In this document: positions 15,101 through 22,583 of the stretch, in pieces
How positions within the stretch are numbered: position 1 is the stretch's first letter
Layout: the number at the start of each line of letters is the position of its first letter
Source: Oscillospiraceae bacterium
GTDB lineage: Bacteria > Bacillota > Clostridia > Oscillospirales > Acutalibacteraceae
Length of the DNA: 64,000 nucleotides
Assembly (NCBI GenBank): GCA_910574995.1
Contig: CAJTCS010000003.1
Span: 186,001 to 250,000, forward strand
Direction of reading: 5' to 3'
The notes under the pieces: model-generated
The model's input: the letters and a program-made list of their open reading frames with translations, nothing else
Told to the model about the DNA's origin: nothing
Database searches by the model: none
Translations under genes and position numbers: made by a program

Positions 15101-16939
15101 AGGTTGTATGATAAAGAACGGATAGAATCGAATAATTTGAGTTTCCGGAAGAGAAACTTTGAAGATATATTAATCAGCTACCAGTCAAAATCCAAGAATA
15201 TGTCTGAGGAGTTTTATCGGCAACGTCTAAAACAGCTATATTCTGCTTTTGACGAAGCAACTGTTGGCATTGAATCTTGGAATTACAATTTTCAATATGC
15301 TTATTATAGAATTGATTTGCGAAGGTATCAAGTAAGTGATGTACAGGATACAAAAGACGGTTTACTGTTGGCTCTTGAAACAAAAATGCCGCAGAATCTT
15401 GTGGAATATAGTAATGTAAATAAAGCAAACAGGGAATCGTTATTACGGCATACTAATCTTCTTCTCTGGTCAGATGCTAAACTCAAGCGCGATCGGGAGG
15501 CTATGAAAAAGTATCCAGAATTTGCCGATGATCCGGATTTAGTAATTAGAGAGGTCAAAGAAATACTTGAAGAAGACAATACACCGCGCTTTTTCAGTAT
15601 GGAAGTCGCAATAAATGCCTGTTCCGTGCTTCTAAGAGATGAAAGAGAGTTGATGACGGAGGAGCAAGTTGAGCTAAGCATAAATGTAGTTATGCAAGCC
15701 TGCCTTGCTGCTGTTGATCAAAACGATTTTTGTCAGTCAGGTGATGGGATGAAAGCAGCAATTCCTACGCTGGTTATGTTAGCATCCTGTAATAACCTAT
15801 CACCAGATTGGATGAACCCCTTATTCCTTTTGTTGGCCTTAGTGATGCAAGATGGTCAAGAAAAGGAAATTGCGCTGGAAAGCATTTCGAAGACGCTCTG
15901 GATATCTGATAAAAAAGCGGCCTGGAAGTTAATGAGAGCCTATGCTGAACTAGCACCTCAATACCACAAAGTTGTGCATCACTATGGAAGTAATATTTCC
16001 TCAAAGCAATTTTTCGAGGATAATCAAGTTAGAGTGGCAGAACTTTTCCAAGAAGATGTGACAGAATTTGATGCCATTCCGACTGAAAATTTAGATACAG
16101 AATACTTGATTGATCTCCAGCTGATGATTTCACCTGAGGACAATGCAATATTCACGTCAGTTCTTAAAAATGGAAACACTATTTGGAAGCATTTATTTTG
16201 CGGACATAGTGATCGGCAGCATAATTACCGGTCTGAATTTGAGTATATTGATTGGCTCAGTGATTATGTTCTAAATTTATCTGAAAATGAACAAACCATT
16301 TTTACAGAACAGTTAATGAAGTCGGTGGTCTTTGACAGAGGGTTCAGTCGTCTTTTGCGCGGTGTCATTATTTCTGAAGATAGGAATCCTCGTTATCAAG
16401 CTTTCTGGGGGTTTTGGAATCAGTTGAAAAAATACATTTTTTCATCATGCAAGAGTGCAAGTAACCAGCAACAACTTTGGGAAGGAAATGTATTAATAGA
16501 TTATGGCCTAAGTGCGGTTTTGGTCGATTACCTCTTAGCTTGCAACAACTGGAGGGAGAATGTTAAATCTTGGCATTCTCTCCGCCAAGAAAATGCTATT
16601 TTCTTCCAAACAGCAGCAAATGAGATAGGAGCTCGGACTGAAGTGTTATATGCAATTAGTAGAGTGCTAAATGGTATAGGCGCCGAAGTGTTTTTTGAGG
16701 ATGGAGCCAAGTGGTTAAGTTCTGTTATAAGGCGTAATCCTCATTTACGCGAAACAGCACTACCTATGAATACAATATACTATATTGAAGAGTATATCTT
16801 CCGCTATGTTGAACGTTTTTCATATCTATTCAAAAAAGGAGAAAGAGCTGGCCACAAACGTGAAGTGCTGGATATATTGAATTTCCTTGTTGATAGAGGT
16901 TCTACTTCTGGATTTTTGCTACGTGAGGAAATTACCTAA
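12194..16939 (+). CDS. Avs-like antiphage protein: Mrr-like nuclease + STAND NTPase + helical sensor (putative)
   Basis: A 1581-residue protein. Residues about 15-140 look like an Mrr-type PD-(D/E)xK nuclease: FESLSYALF with Glu24, Asp59 in APDGIVTGF and the Q66-A-K68 motif in FQAKYY. An NTPase follows: Walker A GDAGTGKS (218-225), a Walker-B-like VCVIESAEK (283-291) and a sensor strand VIFTIRTAY (315-323). From about residue 400 to the end there are long helices, probably a repeat solenoid with no usual TPR/WD motif. This order (effector, STAND NTPase, long sensor) is that of Avs proteins; the Mrr effector and length resemble Avs4, which senses phage portal protein. Antiphage function is inferred. 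The gene is AT-rich, unlike its flanks. Confidence 0.72.
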   Translation: MTNIRVDWKVFECNFSQSPRQAFESLSYALFCYEMGKPCGIFRYYNQPYIETNTVLAPDGIVTGFQAKYYDAGTTISSRANELKAAIKGAKEKYPDISRILFYINKEMSASTSPNRIKPKYQSDIEEYAQNFDIIIEWRVPSNIEQILLDYPHIRDLYFNPQPGLSKFMEVIQGRTASLLTSIQSEIPYSGRTIKICHNIQLLREFLDSKLPACVIYGDAGTGKSGMAKDLIQEMSLESSHPTFLAFSATDFDVEEEALFLKKYGEYQIDDIFNLCNPTEIKVCVIESAEKFFTLNYQSTFNQIIQKFLKKDWKVIFTIRTAYKDSFCNLILTETEFSEVCVTSIEEKELVNLGEQYNFQLPEDKNLLRLLCNLFHLNLFLKLPSRSSSTISTTESFMEQVWRKMVCNDTHRAGNLPVRRGQLITNIIFSMFAQGISYYESTVSDDYEALQGLESSSIITPYDDSGHCWMISHDVYEEIIVKHILADRYRKNIGPNEFVNGFGTSLRARKLYRIWLEGLLTQDDDHSLDFFISIMESSLGQEWKDETLIALMQSGNYNAFCILGSIMNREEYKEFPHSVFILNTACRETDKKLLQKMPELNRLSTTVINKFRITRPAGSAWHTIFQYIYDNLALIPWSHQNLDVVLSALKSWTEKYESGQTTKIAGKIALYLKNKLWNNCKHLYSVHADSHFAVLNDIILASSIELKQELTTIFNSMISSNAWDNRNEDDLLLQKSLSNIFNCGKAFKAVPLVIINLAESYWCSSYQGSDVYDYYPRCKDIEYDFGLNLDTQIKYEPESAYQTPLYLLLREEPFETLKFILRLINHTTECYKNSKLGADANEIFEIYIKMPNEESIKQLCSDRLWNMHRGTTVAPKLLESALMALEKWLLEFIQSVDQRLAVEYCKYLIKNSTTASITAVVLSAVIAYPDKLFDISCILVKTKEIFICDNLRLHSEHNTNFLKGTLASHRLYDKERIESNNLSFRKRNFEDILISYQSKSKNMSEEFYRQRLKQLYSAFDEATVGIESWNYNFQYAYYRIDLRRYQVSDVQDTKDGLLLALETKMPQNLVEYSNVNKANRESLLRHTNLLLWSDAKLKRDREAMKKYPEFADDPDLVIREVKEILEEDNTPRFFSMEVAINACSVLLRDERELMTEEQVELSINVVMQACLAAVDQNDFCQSGDGMKAAIPTLVMLASCNNLSPDWMNPLFLLLALVMQDGQEKEIALESISKTLWISDKKAAWKLMRAYAELAPQYHKVVHHYGSNISSKQFFEDNQVRVAELFQEDVTEFDAIPTENLDTEYLIDLQLMISPEDNAIFTSVLKNGNTIWKHLFCGHSDRQHNYRSEFEYIDWLSDYVLNLSENEQTIFTEQLMKSVVFDRGFSRLLRGVIISEDRNPRYQAFWGFWNQLKKYIFSSCKSASNQQQLWEGNVLIDYGLSAVLVDYLLACNNWRENVKSWHSLRQENAIFFQTAANEIGARTEVLYAISRVLNGIGAEVFFEDGAKWLSSVIRRNPHLRETALPMNTIYYIEEYIFRYVERFSYLFKKGERAGHKREVLDILNFLVDRGSTSGFLLREEIT

Positions 16940-17002
16940 TGGGAATTTTAGGTTTTGCTGGATTTCAGAATGGAAATTGTATGGGTTACAAATTTTACGC
17001 AG

Positions 17003-17056
17003 GTTCGGATACATCTACTGATTGAGCAAAAATATCTTTTTGGTCGTGCGTTCACA
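17003..17056 (+). repeat. Attachment-site-like direct repeat, copy B
   Basis: Second copy of the 54-bp repeat: GTTCGGATAC, 14 variable bases and the 30-base core ending CGTTCACA. It stands where the AT-rich cassette gives way to the GC-rich backbone, so it is the likely right-hand attachment site of the composite island. No tRNA gene overlaps it. It ends immediately before a terminator hairpin. Confidence 0.75.
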
Positions 17057-17097
17057 CACCTGCGGTTCGCGATTTGCTGGCCGCAGGTGCTTTTTTA
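17057..17097. terminator. Terminator at the island/backbone junction
   Basis: CACCTGCGG (17057-17065) pairs with CCGCAGGTG (17081-17089), followed by CTTTTTT. The stem begins right after att-like copy B, so the integration site may be the 3' end of a former transcription unit. Confidence 0.7.
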
Positions 17098-17330
17098 TGC
17101 TTTTGACGCAGCCTGCGCGGGCATGGAAAAACGGTGGGCGAGACGGGGCCCAATACCAATGCCGGCGCCAAAGCGCCATAAAGCCGCTGTACGCAGGTAA
17201 GCGCGCTTTTATTATATCCCGCGTTACCAAAGGAAGCCGCGTTTTTCCCTCCGCCTTTCTGGCGTGAAATCCCCCCAGATTCGTTCCGCCCCAGCCGCCT
17301 TGTAAGGCTGGACAGGGGGGGCGGTTTTTG
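17098..17330 (+). terminator. Gene-free backbone flank ending in a terminator
   Basis: No gene is supported between the island and the SIR2 gene. A branched hairpin (CCGCCCC at 17286-17292 with GGGGCGG at 17318-17324, enclosing AGCC/GGCT) followed by TTTTT to 17329 is a good terminator. It presumably ends a transcript from a gene now displaced by the island. Confidence 0.55.
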
Positions 17331-17368
17331 TTATGATTATAATATTAGGCAAAGGAGGGGTCGCTCTT

Positions 17369-18097
17369 ATGGGAGACATGGGGCTATGGAAAGATTGGCT
17401 GGAGAAAAGCAAACACACGGTTTTCCTGGGTGGGGCGGGGGTTTCCACGGCCAGCGGGATACCGGATTTCCGCAGCGCCCACGGGCTGTACCGCCAAACG
17501 TCCCAGGGGTTTTCTTATGAAGAAATGCTGTCTTACCCCTTCTTCGCCAGCCATACAGAGCTGTTTTACGATTTCCTGCGGCGTGTGATGCTGTATCCAG
17601 ACGCAAAGCCGAACCCAGCCCATTTCGCCCTGGCAAAGCTGGAGCGGGAAGGGAAGCTGGAGGCGCTGCTTACGCAGAACATCGACGGGCTGCACCAGAT
17701 GGCAGGAAGCCAGAACGTGCTGGAGCTTCATGGAAACGCGGGCCGGTACTTTTGCCAAAGCTGCGGCCGGGGGTATGGCATGGCCTATGTCCTGGGGAGT
17801 ACGGGCGTGCCCCGGTGCGGCTGCGGCGGGGTGGTGAAGCCAGACGTGGTGCTGTACGGCGAGCCCCTGGACCAGGGGCTGCTGGCCCGGGCGGCGGCCT
17901 ACGTGGCGCGCGCGCAGCTGCTGATAGCGGCGGGCACCTCCCTGGTGGTACACCCGGCGGCCGGGCTGGTGGACTACCTGCCCGCCCAGGCAAAGCTGGT
18001 GCTGGTCAACCGGGACCCCACGCCCTACGACGCCCGGGCGGACCTGATCTTCCGGGAAGACCTGGCGCAGGTGCTGGCCCAGGCGGCGGGGCTATAG
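17369..18097 (+). CDS. SIR2-family NAD-dependent protein deacylase
   Basis: A 242-residue sirtuin of normal bacterial length. NAD-binding GGAGVSTASGIPDFRS lies near the N-terminus, TQNIDGLHQMAG in the middle, and the catalytic His in ELHGN near residue 119. A zinc site follows (CQSCGRGY, then CGCGG), then VKPDVVLYGE and the Rossmann GTSLVVHPAA. It removes acetyl or longer acyl groups from lysines using NAD+, giving nicotinamide and O-acyl-ADP-ribose. The ATG at 17369 is preferred because AAAGGAGGGG stands 8 bases upstream. It is a single gene; the ABC-F gene downstream has its own promoter. Confidence 0.93.
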   Translation: MGDMGLWKDWLEKSKHTVFLGGAGVSTASGIPDFRSAHGLYRQTSQGFSYEEMLSYPFFASHTELFYDFLRRVMLYPDAKPNPAHFALAKLEREGKLEALLTQNIDGLHQMAGSQNVLELHGNAGRYFCQSCGRGYGMAYVLGSTGVPRCGCGGVVKPDVVLYGEPLDQGLLARAAAYVARAQLLIAAGTSLVVHPAAGLVDYLPAQAKLVLVNRDPTPYDARADLIFREDLAQVLAQAAGL

Positions 18098-18113
18098 GGG
18101 CGGCCGTCTGGGC

Positions 18114-18178
18114 TTGCGAAAACGGCGGGGGTATGGTACACTATACAGCAACGCGCCCGCATGTGTCTCGGCGGGCGC
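18114..18178 (+). promoter_or_regulatory. Promoter and leader hairpin of the ABC-F gene
   Basis: TTGCGA (18114-18119), a 17-bp spacer and TACACT (18137-18142) form a plausible promoter. GCGCCCGC and GCGGGCGC then form an 8-bp stem within about 18153-18178, in the untranslated leader. ABC-F genes are often attenuated in such leaders, but no leader peptide is clear here. Confidence 0.45.
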
Positions 18179-18263
18179 GGCGGTTGCAAAGCGGGGGAAG
18201 CCCGCGCCTCTCATATACAGGGCTGCTCCCTTCCCATACAATTTTATAACAGGATGAGGAACT

Positions 18264-20168
18264 ATGGCTATTCTTACAGTAAACGGCATAACCGTAAGCT
18301 TTGGCGAAGAAACGGTTTTGGAAGACGTCACCTTTGAAATGCAGAAAGGGGAGCACATCGGGCTGGTGGGGGTAAACGGCAGCGGCAAGACCACCCTGTT
18401 TAAAACGCTTACGGGCGAGTATGCCCCCGACGCGGGCAGCGTAGCCTTTGCAAAGGACTGCGCCCCCGGCTACATGGAGCAGCATGTTTGCCGGGATTTC
18501 CACAAGACCGCCTTTGAAGAGGTCATGACCGTGTTTGCCCCGCTGCTGGGCATAGAGCGGGAGCTGGAAGAGCTTTCCGCCCGGCTTTCCCAGGGCCTTC
18601 CGGAAAAGGAGATGGAGCTGTCCATCCTGCGGCAGGCAGAGCTGAACGACCGTTTTGTAGACGGCGGCGGGCTTACCTGCCGTTCCCGGGCCCGCAGCGC
18701 CCTGTTGGGCCTGGGCTTCACAGAAGGGCAGATTCAAAACACGGTGGGGGTGTTAAGCGGCGGGCAGAAGGCCAAGCTGCAGCTGGCCAAAATGCTGTTG
18801 GGCGGGGCCAACCTGCTGCTTTTGGACGAGCCCACCAACCACCTGGACATCCAGTCGGTAGAATGGCTGGAAGATTTTTTGAAAAACTATCCCGGGGGGT
18901 ACGTCGTCATCTCCCACGACCGTTACTTTTTAGACAAGGTGACGGAACGCACCCTAGAGCTGCAGGGCAAGCGCCTAGAGTCTTACAAGGGCAACTACAC
19001 CCGTTACCTAGACCTGCGGGCGGAGAAGCGGCTGGCCATGCAGCGGGTATATGAAAGCACCCAGAAGGAAATCAAACGCATAGAGGGCATTATCGAACAA
19101 CAGCGCCGCTGGAACCAGGAGCGCAACTATGTGACCATCGCCAGCAAGCAGAAGTCCATCGACCGCCTGGAAGCCACCCTGGAAAAGCCGGAGGACGACC
19201 CGGAATCCATCCGGTTCCAGTTCCAGGCCAGCCGCCGCAGCGGCGACGACGTGCTGGCCGCCCAAGGGCTGGCCCTTTCTTTTGGGGAGGAGCCCCTGTT
19301 CCAGGGCGTGGACCTGGAGATCAAGCGGGGGGAAAAGATCTTCCTCATCGGGCCCAACGGCTGCGGCAAAACCTCCCTTTTCAAGATCCTGCTGGGCCAG
19401 TACCACCAGACAGAGGGGGAGGTGCGCCTGGGCGTGGGGGTAGACCTGGGGTATTACGAGCAGTCCCAATTAAGCCTTGACGACGGGAAAGCCGTCATCG
19501 ACGAGATATGGGATTTACATCCCCAGATGAACCAGACCCAGGTGCGCAACGCCCTGGCCGTATTCCTGTTTAAGGGGGAGGACGTGTTCAAGCCGGTAGG
19601 GGCCCTTTCCGGCGGCGAGCGGGCCCGGGTGCTGCTGCTGAAGCTGATGCTTTCCCGGGCCAATTTCCTGTTGCTGGACGAGCCCACCAACCACCTGGAC
19701 ATCGGCTCTTGCGAAGCCCTGGAGGACGCCCTTTCCGGCTATGACGGCACGCTGTTCGTGGTGTCCCATGACCGCTACCTGATAAACAAACTGGCAGACA
19801 AGGTGTACGCGCTGGGCCCCCATGGCGCAGACCTGTACCTGGGCAATTACGACGCTTACCTGGAAAAGCGGGAAGCCCGCCAAGCCGTGGAAGAGCGGAA
19901 AGCCGCGCCCAAGCCGAACCTATATAAACAGCGGAAAGAACGGGACGCGCAGCTGCGCAAAAAGCGGGCGGCCCTGCGCCGCCTGGAAAGCGATATTGAG
20001 GAAAACGACCAGGCCATTGCCCGGCTGGAAAGCCAGCTGGAAGACCCGGCGTTGGCCGCCGACTATGAGGCGGTGGCGGCCGCTTCGGAAGAGCTGGCCA
20101 GCCTGCGCCAGCAGGCCGACGGGCTTTTGACGCAGTGGACCGAACTTTCAGCGGAGCTGGAAGCATAG
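18264..20168 (+). CDS. ABC-F family ATP-binding protein (ribosome-associated)
   Basis: A 634-residue protein with two ABC domains and no membrane segments. The first has Walker A GVNGSGKTT, signature LSGGQKAKLQLAK and Walker B LLLLDEPTNHLD; the second has GPNGCGKTS, LSGGERARVLLLK and LLLDEPTNHLD. The linker between them (RYLDLRAEKRLAMQRVYEST, about residues 250-310) is the ABC-F P-site tRNA interaction motif region. The last ~75 residues are a coiled coil of the Uup type (KQRKERDAQLRKKRAALRRL). ABC-F proteins bind the ribosomal E site and relieve stalling or protect against ribosome antibiotics; which applies here cannot be told. The start has AGGATGAGGA upstream. Confidence 0.92.
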   Translation: MAILTVNGITVSFGEETVLEDVTFEMQKGEHIGLVGVNGSGKTTLFKTLTGEYAPDAGSVAFAKDCAPGYMEQHVCRDFHKTAFEEVMTVFAPLLGIERELEELSARLSQGLPEKEMELSILRQAELNDRFVDGGGLTCRSRARSALLGLGFTEGQIQNTVGVLSGGQKAKLQLAKMLLGGANLLLLDEPTNHLDIQSVEWLEDFLKNYPGGYVVISHDRYFLDKVTERTLELQGKRLESYKGNYTRYLDLRAEKRLAMQRVYESTQKEIKRIEGIIEQQRRWNQERNYVTIASKQKSIDRLEATLEKPEDDPESIRFQFQASRRSGDDVLAAQGLALSFGEEPLFQGVDLEIKRGEKIFLIGPNGCGKTSLFKILLGQYHQTEGEVRLGVGVDLGYYEQSQLSLDDGKAVIDEIWDLHPQMNQTQVRNALAVFLFKGEDVFKPVGALSGGERARVLLLKLMLSRANFLLLDEPTNHLDIGSCEALEDALSGYDGTLFVVSHDRYLINKLADKVYALGPHGADLYLGNYDAYLEKREARQAVEERKAAPKPNLYKQRKERDAQLRKKRAALRRLESDIEENDQAIARLESQLEDPALAADYEAVAAASEELASLRQQADGLLTQWTELSAELEA

Positions 20169-20434
20169 GGCGCTGTGCCAGCCTTTTAGGAAAAGGCTGG
20201 ACCTAAAGCCTCCCGCCGCTATGCCCCGTCCCCGCGCCTGGTCCCAGTTTTGCCCTGCGGGGCAACGCGGGGGCAGGGGGCTGGGGAAAATCCCCAAAAG
20301 CAAAAAGCCGCAGGCAAAAACCGTGCGGCCCAGCGGCGGGCCTGCCCACAACGAGGGGCCGGTTCACGGGGGAAAAGTTTTTGAGGTCCTTAAGCCGGGG
20401 TTTGGGGCGGGGCCTCAACCAGAAGGAGGGCAAC
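20169..20434. other. Gene-free stretch with a hairpin after the ABC-F gene
   Basis: CCAGCCTTTT (20178-20187) and AAAAGGCTGG (20191-20200) form a perfect 10-bp stem right after the ABC-F stop, a likely terminator although the T-tract is only the stem's own. The rest is GC-rich with no recognised signal before the strong AAGGAGGG site of mtaB. Confidence 0.45.
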
Positions 20435-21733
20435 ATGAAGGTTAGGTTTATCACCCTGGGCTGCAAGGTGAACCAGTATGAGTCGCAGGCCATGCTGGAG
20501 GACATGGCGGCGGGGGGATTCCAAGAGGCGGGGCAGGGGGAGGCCGCCGATGTGGTGGTGGTCAACTCTTGTACGGTAACGGCCCAAAGCGACCAGAAAG
20601 CCCGCCAGGCCCTGCGCCGGGCCAAAAAGCAGAACCCCGGGGCCGTGATGGCGCTTACCGGGTGCTGGCCCCAGGCCTTCCCAGGGGAAGCGGGGGCCTT
20701 TTTAGAGGCGGATGTGGTGCTGGGCACGGCGGGGCGCAGGATGCTGCTGCCCAGGATATTGGAATATCTCTCCACAAAGCAGCGCATCGTAGACATTGCC
20801 CCCCACGGGCCTGGGGAAAAGTTTGAAAGCATGGGCGTGTCCCATTTCCAGGGGCGCACCCGGGCTTTTTTAAAAATTGAAGACGGGTGCAACCGCTTCT
20901 GCTCTTACTGCATCATCCCCTACGCACGGGGGCGGGTGCGTTCCAAACCCCTGGAGGATATCCGGCGGGAGGCGGCGGCCCTTTCCCACAGCGGGTATCG
21001 GGAGATCGTGCTGGCGGGCATCAATTTACCAGCCTATGGCCAAGACCTGGGCCTGCACCTGTGCGACGCGGTAGAGGCCGCCTGCGGCGAGGCCGGTATT
21101 ACCCGGGTCCGCTTAGGCTCGCTGGAGCCGGAGCAGCTGACGCCGGAGGTCATCGCCCGGCTGGCCGCCCAGGAAAAGCTGTGCCCGCAGTTCCACCTTT
21201 CCCTGCAAAGCGGCTGCCAAGAAACCCTGCGCCGGATGAACCGGCACTATACGCCGGAGGAGTACCGGGGGATTGTGGAAAACCTGCGGGCGCGGTTCCC
21301 GGGCTGCGCCATCACCACCGACGTGATGGTGGGCTTTGCCGGGGAAACGGAGGAGGAGTTTGCCCAGTCCCTGGCGTTCGTGCGGGAGATAGGCTTTGCA
21401 AAGGCCCATGTCTTCGCCTATTCCCGCCGGCCGGGCACCAAGGCGTATAACGCGCCCGGCCAAGTGCCCGGCCCCGTGAAAGAGGCCCGCAGCAAAGAGA
21501 TGCTCCGGGTGGAGCGGGCAAGCCGCCTGGCCTTTTACCAGGCCCAGGTGGGCCGGGTGGAAGAGGTGCTTTTCGAGCAGCCCGCCGCCCCCGGCGTGTA
21601 TGAGGGCCATACCCGGAACTACACCCCGGTGCGGGCGGCTTCCGGCACGCCGCTGCAGGGGCAGGCCCTGCCGGTGGAGATTACCGGGGTTCTGGACGAC
21701 GGTACCCTGGGGCGGGTGCTGCCCCGGGGCTGA
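20435..21733 (+). CDS. mtaB: tRNA N6-threonylcarbamoyladenosine(37) methylthiotransferase MtaB
   Basis: A 432-residue radical-SAM methylthiotransferase. The N-terminal domain has TLGCKVNQYES, NSCTVT and LTGCWPQ, giving the three cysteines of the auxiliary [4Fe-4S] cluster. The radical-SAM CxxxCxxC is in IEDGCNRFCSYCIIPYARG. A TRAM-like domain ends the protein. The KVNQYES wording is typical of the MtaB/YqeV branch, which makes ms2t6A37 in tRNAs reading ANN codons, rather than MiaB or RimO. AAGGAGGG precedes the ATG by 4 bases. It starts a run with the small GNAT and ogt genes. RimO, a paralogue acting on ribosomal protein S12, is also in this window. Confidence 0.93.
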   Translation: MKVRFITLGCKVNQYESQAMLEDMAAGGFQEAGQGEAADVVVVNSCTVTAQSDQKARQALRRAKKQNPGAVMALTGCWPQAFPGEAGAFLEADVVLGTAGRRMLLPRILEYLSTKQRIVDIAPHGPGEKFESMGVSHFQGRTRAFLKIEDGCNRFCSYCIIPYARGRVRSKPLEDIRREAAALSHSGYREIVLAGINLPAYGQDLGLHLCDAVEAACGEAGITRVRLGSLEPEQLTPEVIARLAAQEKLCPQFHLSLQSGCQETLRRMNRHYTPEEYRGIVENLRARFPGCAITTDVMVGFAGETEEEFAQSLAFVREIGFAKAHVFAYSRRPGTKAYNAPGQVPGPVKEARSKEMLRVERASRLAFYQAQVGRVEEVLFEQPAAPGVYEGHTRNYTPVRAASGTPLQGQALPVEITGVLDDGTLGRVLPRG

Positions 21734-21772
21734 AAGGCTTTGGGGCGGACGGTTATAACAAGGAGGATGGCT

Positions 21773-22039
21773 ATGGAATTTCAAAAAGGGCCCGGGCGGG
21801 TCTTCGCCCTGGGGGAAGATGGGAGCCTGTTGGCGGAAATCACGTTCCCCGTACAAGGCGGCGTGGCGGTGATCGACCACACCTTTGTGCACGAAAGCCT
21901 GCGGGGGCAGGGGGTGGCGGGGCGGCTGATGGAAGAGGCCGTTGCCTGCATCCGGCGGCAGGGGCTGAAGGCAAAGCCCGTCTGCTCTTATGCCATAAGC
22001 TGGCTGGAGAAGCACCCGGAGCACCGGGACCTGTTATGA
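21773..22039 (+). CDS. Small GNAT-type N-acetyltransferase (YjdJ-like)
   Basis: An 88-residue protein of the short GNAT class. It shows VAVIDHTFVHESLRGQGVAG, the acetyl-CoA-binding R-G-Q-G-V-A loop, then RLMEEAVACIRRQGLKAKPV and a closing CSYAISWLEKHPEHRDLL, which is the hallmark of this family (SYAxxWxxxHPE). The substrate is unknown. ATG 21773 fits AGGAGG with a 6-base gap better than the ATG at 21767. Its stop overlaps the next start (ATGA), so it is coupled with ogt. Confidence 0.88.
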   Translation: MEFQKGPGRVFALGEDGSLLAEITFPVQGGVAVIDHTFVHESLRGQGVAGRLMEEAVACIRRQGLKAKPVCSYAISWLEKHPEHRDLL

Positions 22040-22512
22040 CGGACGTGCTTTTCTGGCAGTCGCCTGTGGGCGCCCTTACGCTGGCAGGGAACGGGGGCGG
22101 CCTGACCCACCTGCTGTTTGGGAAGGCGGCGCTGCCCCAGGCACAAGAGGCGGCGGCGCCGTTGCTGCTGGAGGCCCGCCGCCAACTGGAGGAATATTTC
22201 AGCGGGGCGCGCACGGCCTTTGACCTGCCCCTTTCCCCCCAGGGCACGGATTTCCAGCGCCGGGTGTGGGACGCTCTGCTTACCATCCCATATGGGGAGA
22301 CCCGCAGCTACCGGGATATCGCGGAGCTGGTCGGGCGCCCCAAAGGATTCCGGGCGGTGGGCATGGCAAACCACCGGAATCCTATCTCCATCATCGTGCC
22401 CTGCCATCGGGTGGTGGGGAAAAACGGGTCCTTGACCGGGTATGGCGGCGGTTTGGATACCAAACGTTTCCTGCTGGAGCTGGAGCGCCGCCGTGCCGCC
22501 GTGTCCCTTTAG
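22036..22512 (+). CDS. ogt: Methylated-DNA--protein-cysteine methyltransferase
   Basis: A 158-residue suicide repair protein that moves the alkyl group from O6-alkylguanine to its own cysteine. The active-site motif is IVPCHRVVG (Cys near residue 121), preceded by the helix-turn-helix FQRRVWDALLTIPYGETRSY and GMANHRNPISI, with the arginine finger in this region. The N-terminal half is a short version of the Ogt ribonuclease-like fold. Its ATG overlaps the stop of the small acetyltransferase gene. Confidence 0.94.
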   Translation: MTDVLFWQSPVGALTLAGNGGGLTHLLFGKAALPQAQEAAAPLLLEARRQLEEYFSGARTAFDLPLSPQGTDFQRRVWDALLTIPYGETRSYRDIAELVGRPKGFRAVGMANHRNPISIIVPCHRVVGKNGSLTGYGGGLDTKRFLLELERRRAAVSL

Positions 22513-22522
22513 CAAAAAGGCC

Positions 22523-22551
22523 TTGCAGCCTGGCCAAAAGTGTGGTAATAT
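22523..22551 (+). promoter_or_regulatory. Promoter of the YbjN-like gene
   Basis: TTGCAG (22523-22528), 17-bp spacer, TAATAT (22546-22551). It lies between the ogt stop and the next start, with AAAAGGGG at about 22567-22574 as ribosome binding site. Confidence 0.55.
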
Positions 22552-22583
22552 ATATAAAAACATAAGAAAAGGGGCGTATAAAA

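Larger units (their letters stand above)
10898..17056. mobile_element. AT-rich 6.1-kb cassette between two attachment-like repeats, with putative defence genes
   Basis: The segment is bounded by the two 54-bp repeats and is clearly more AT-rich than both the left element and the right backbone, most strongly in the 1581-residue gene. It has its own promoter and three same-strand genes: recombinase DNA-binding domain, KilA-N protein and nuclease-STAND NTPase. The simplest reading is tandem accretion: two elements integrated at the same attachment site, the second now reduced to defence cargo and a recombinase remnant. It is also possible that both belong to one element and one repeat is a chance duplication. 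Confidence 0.62.

Noticed and set aside
17003-17100. tRNA gene as integration target at the island edge
   Set aside because: GGTTCGCGAT recalls a T-loop, but no cloverleaf can be drawn; the hairpin there is a terminator.
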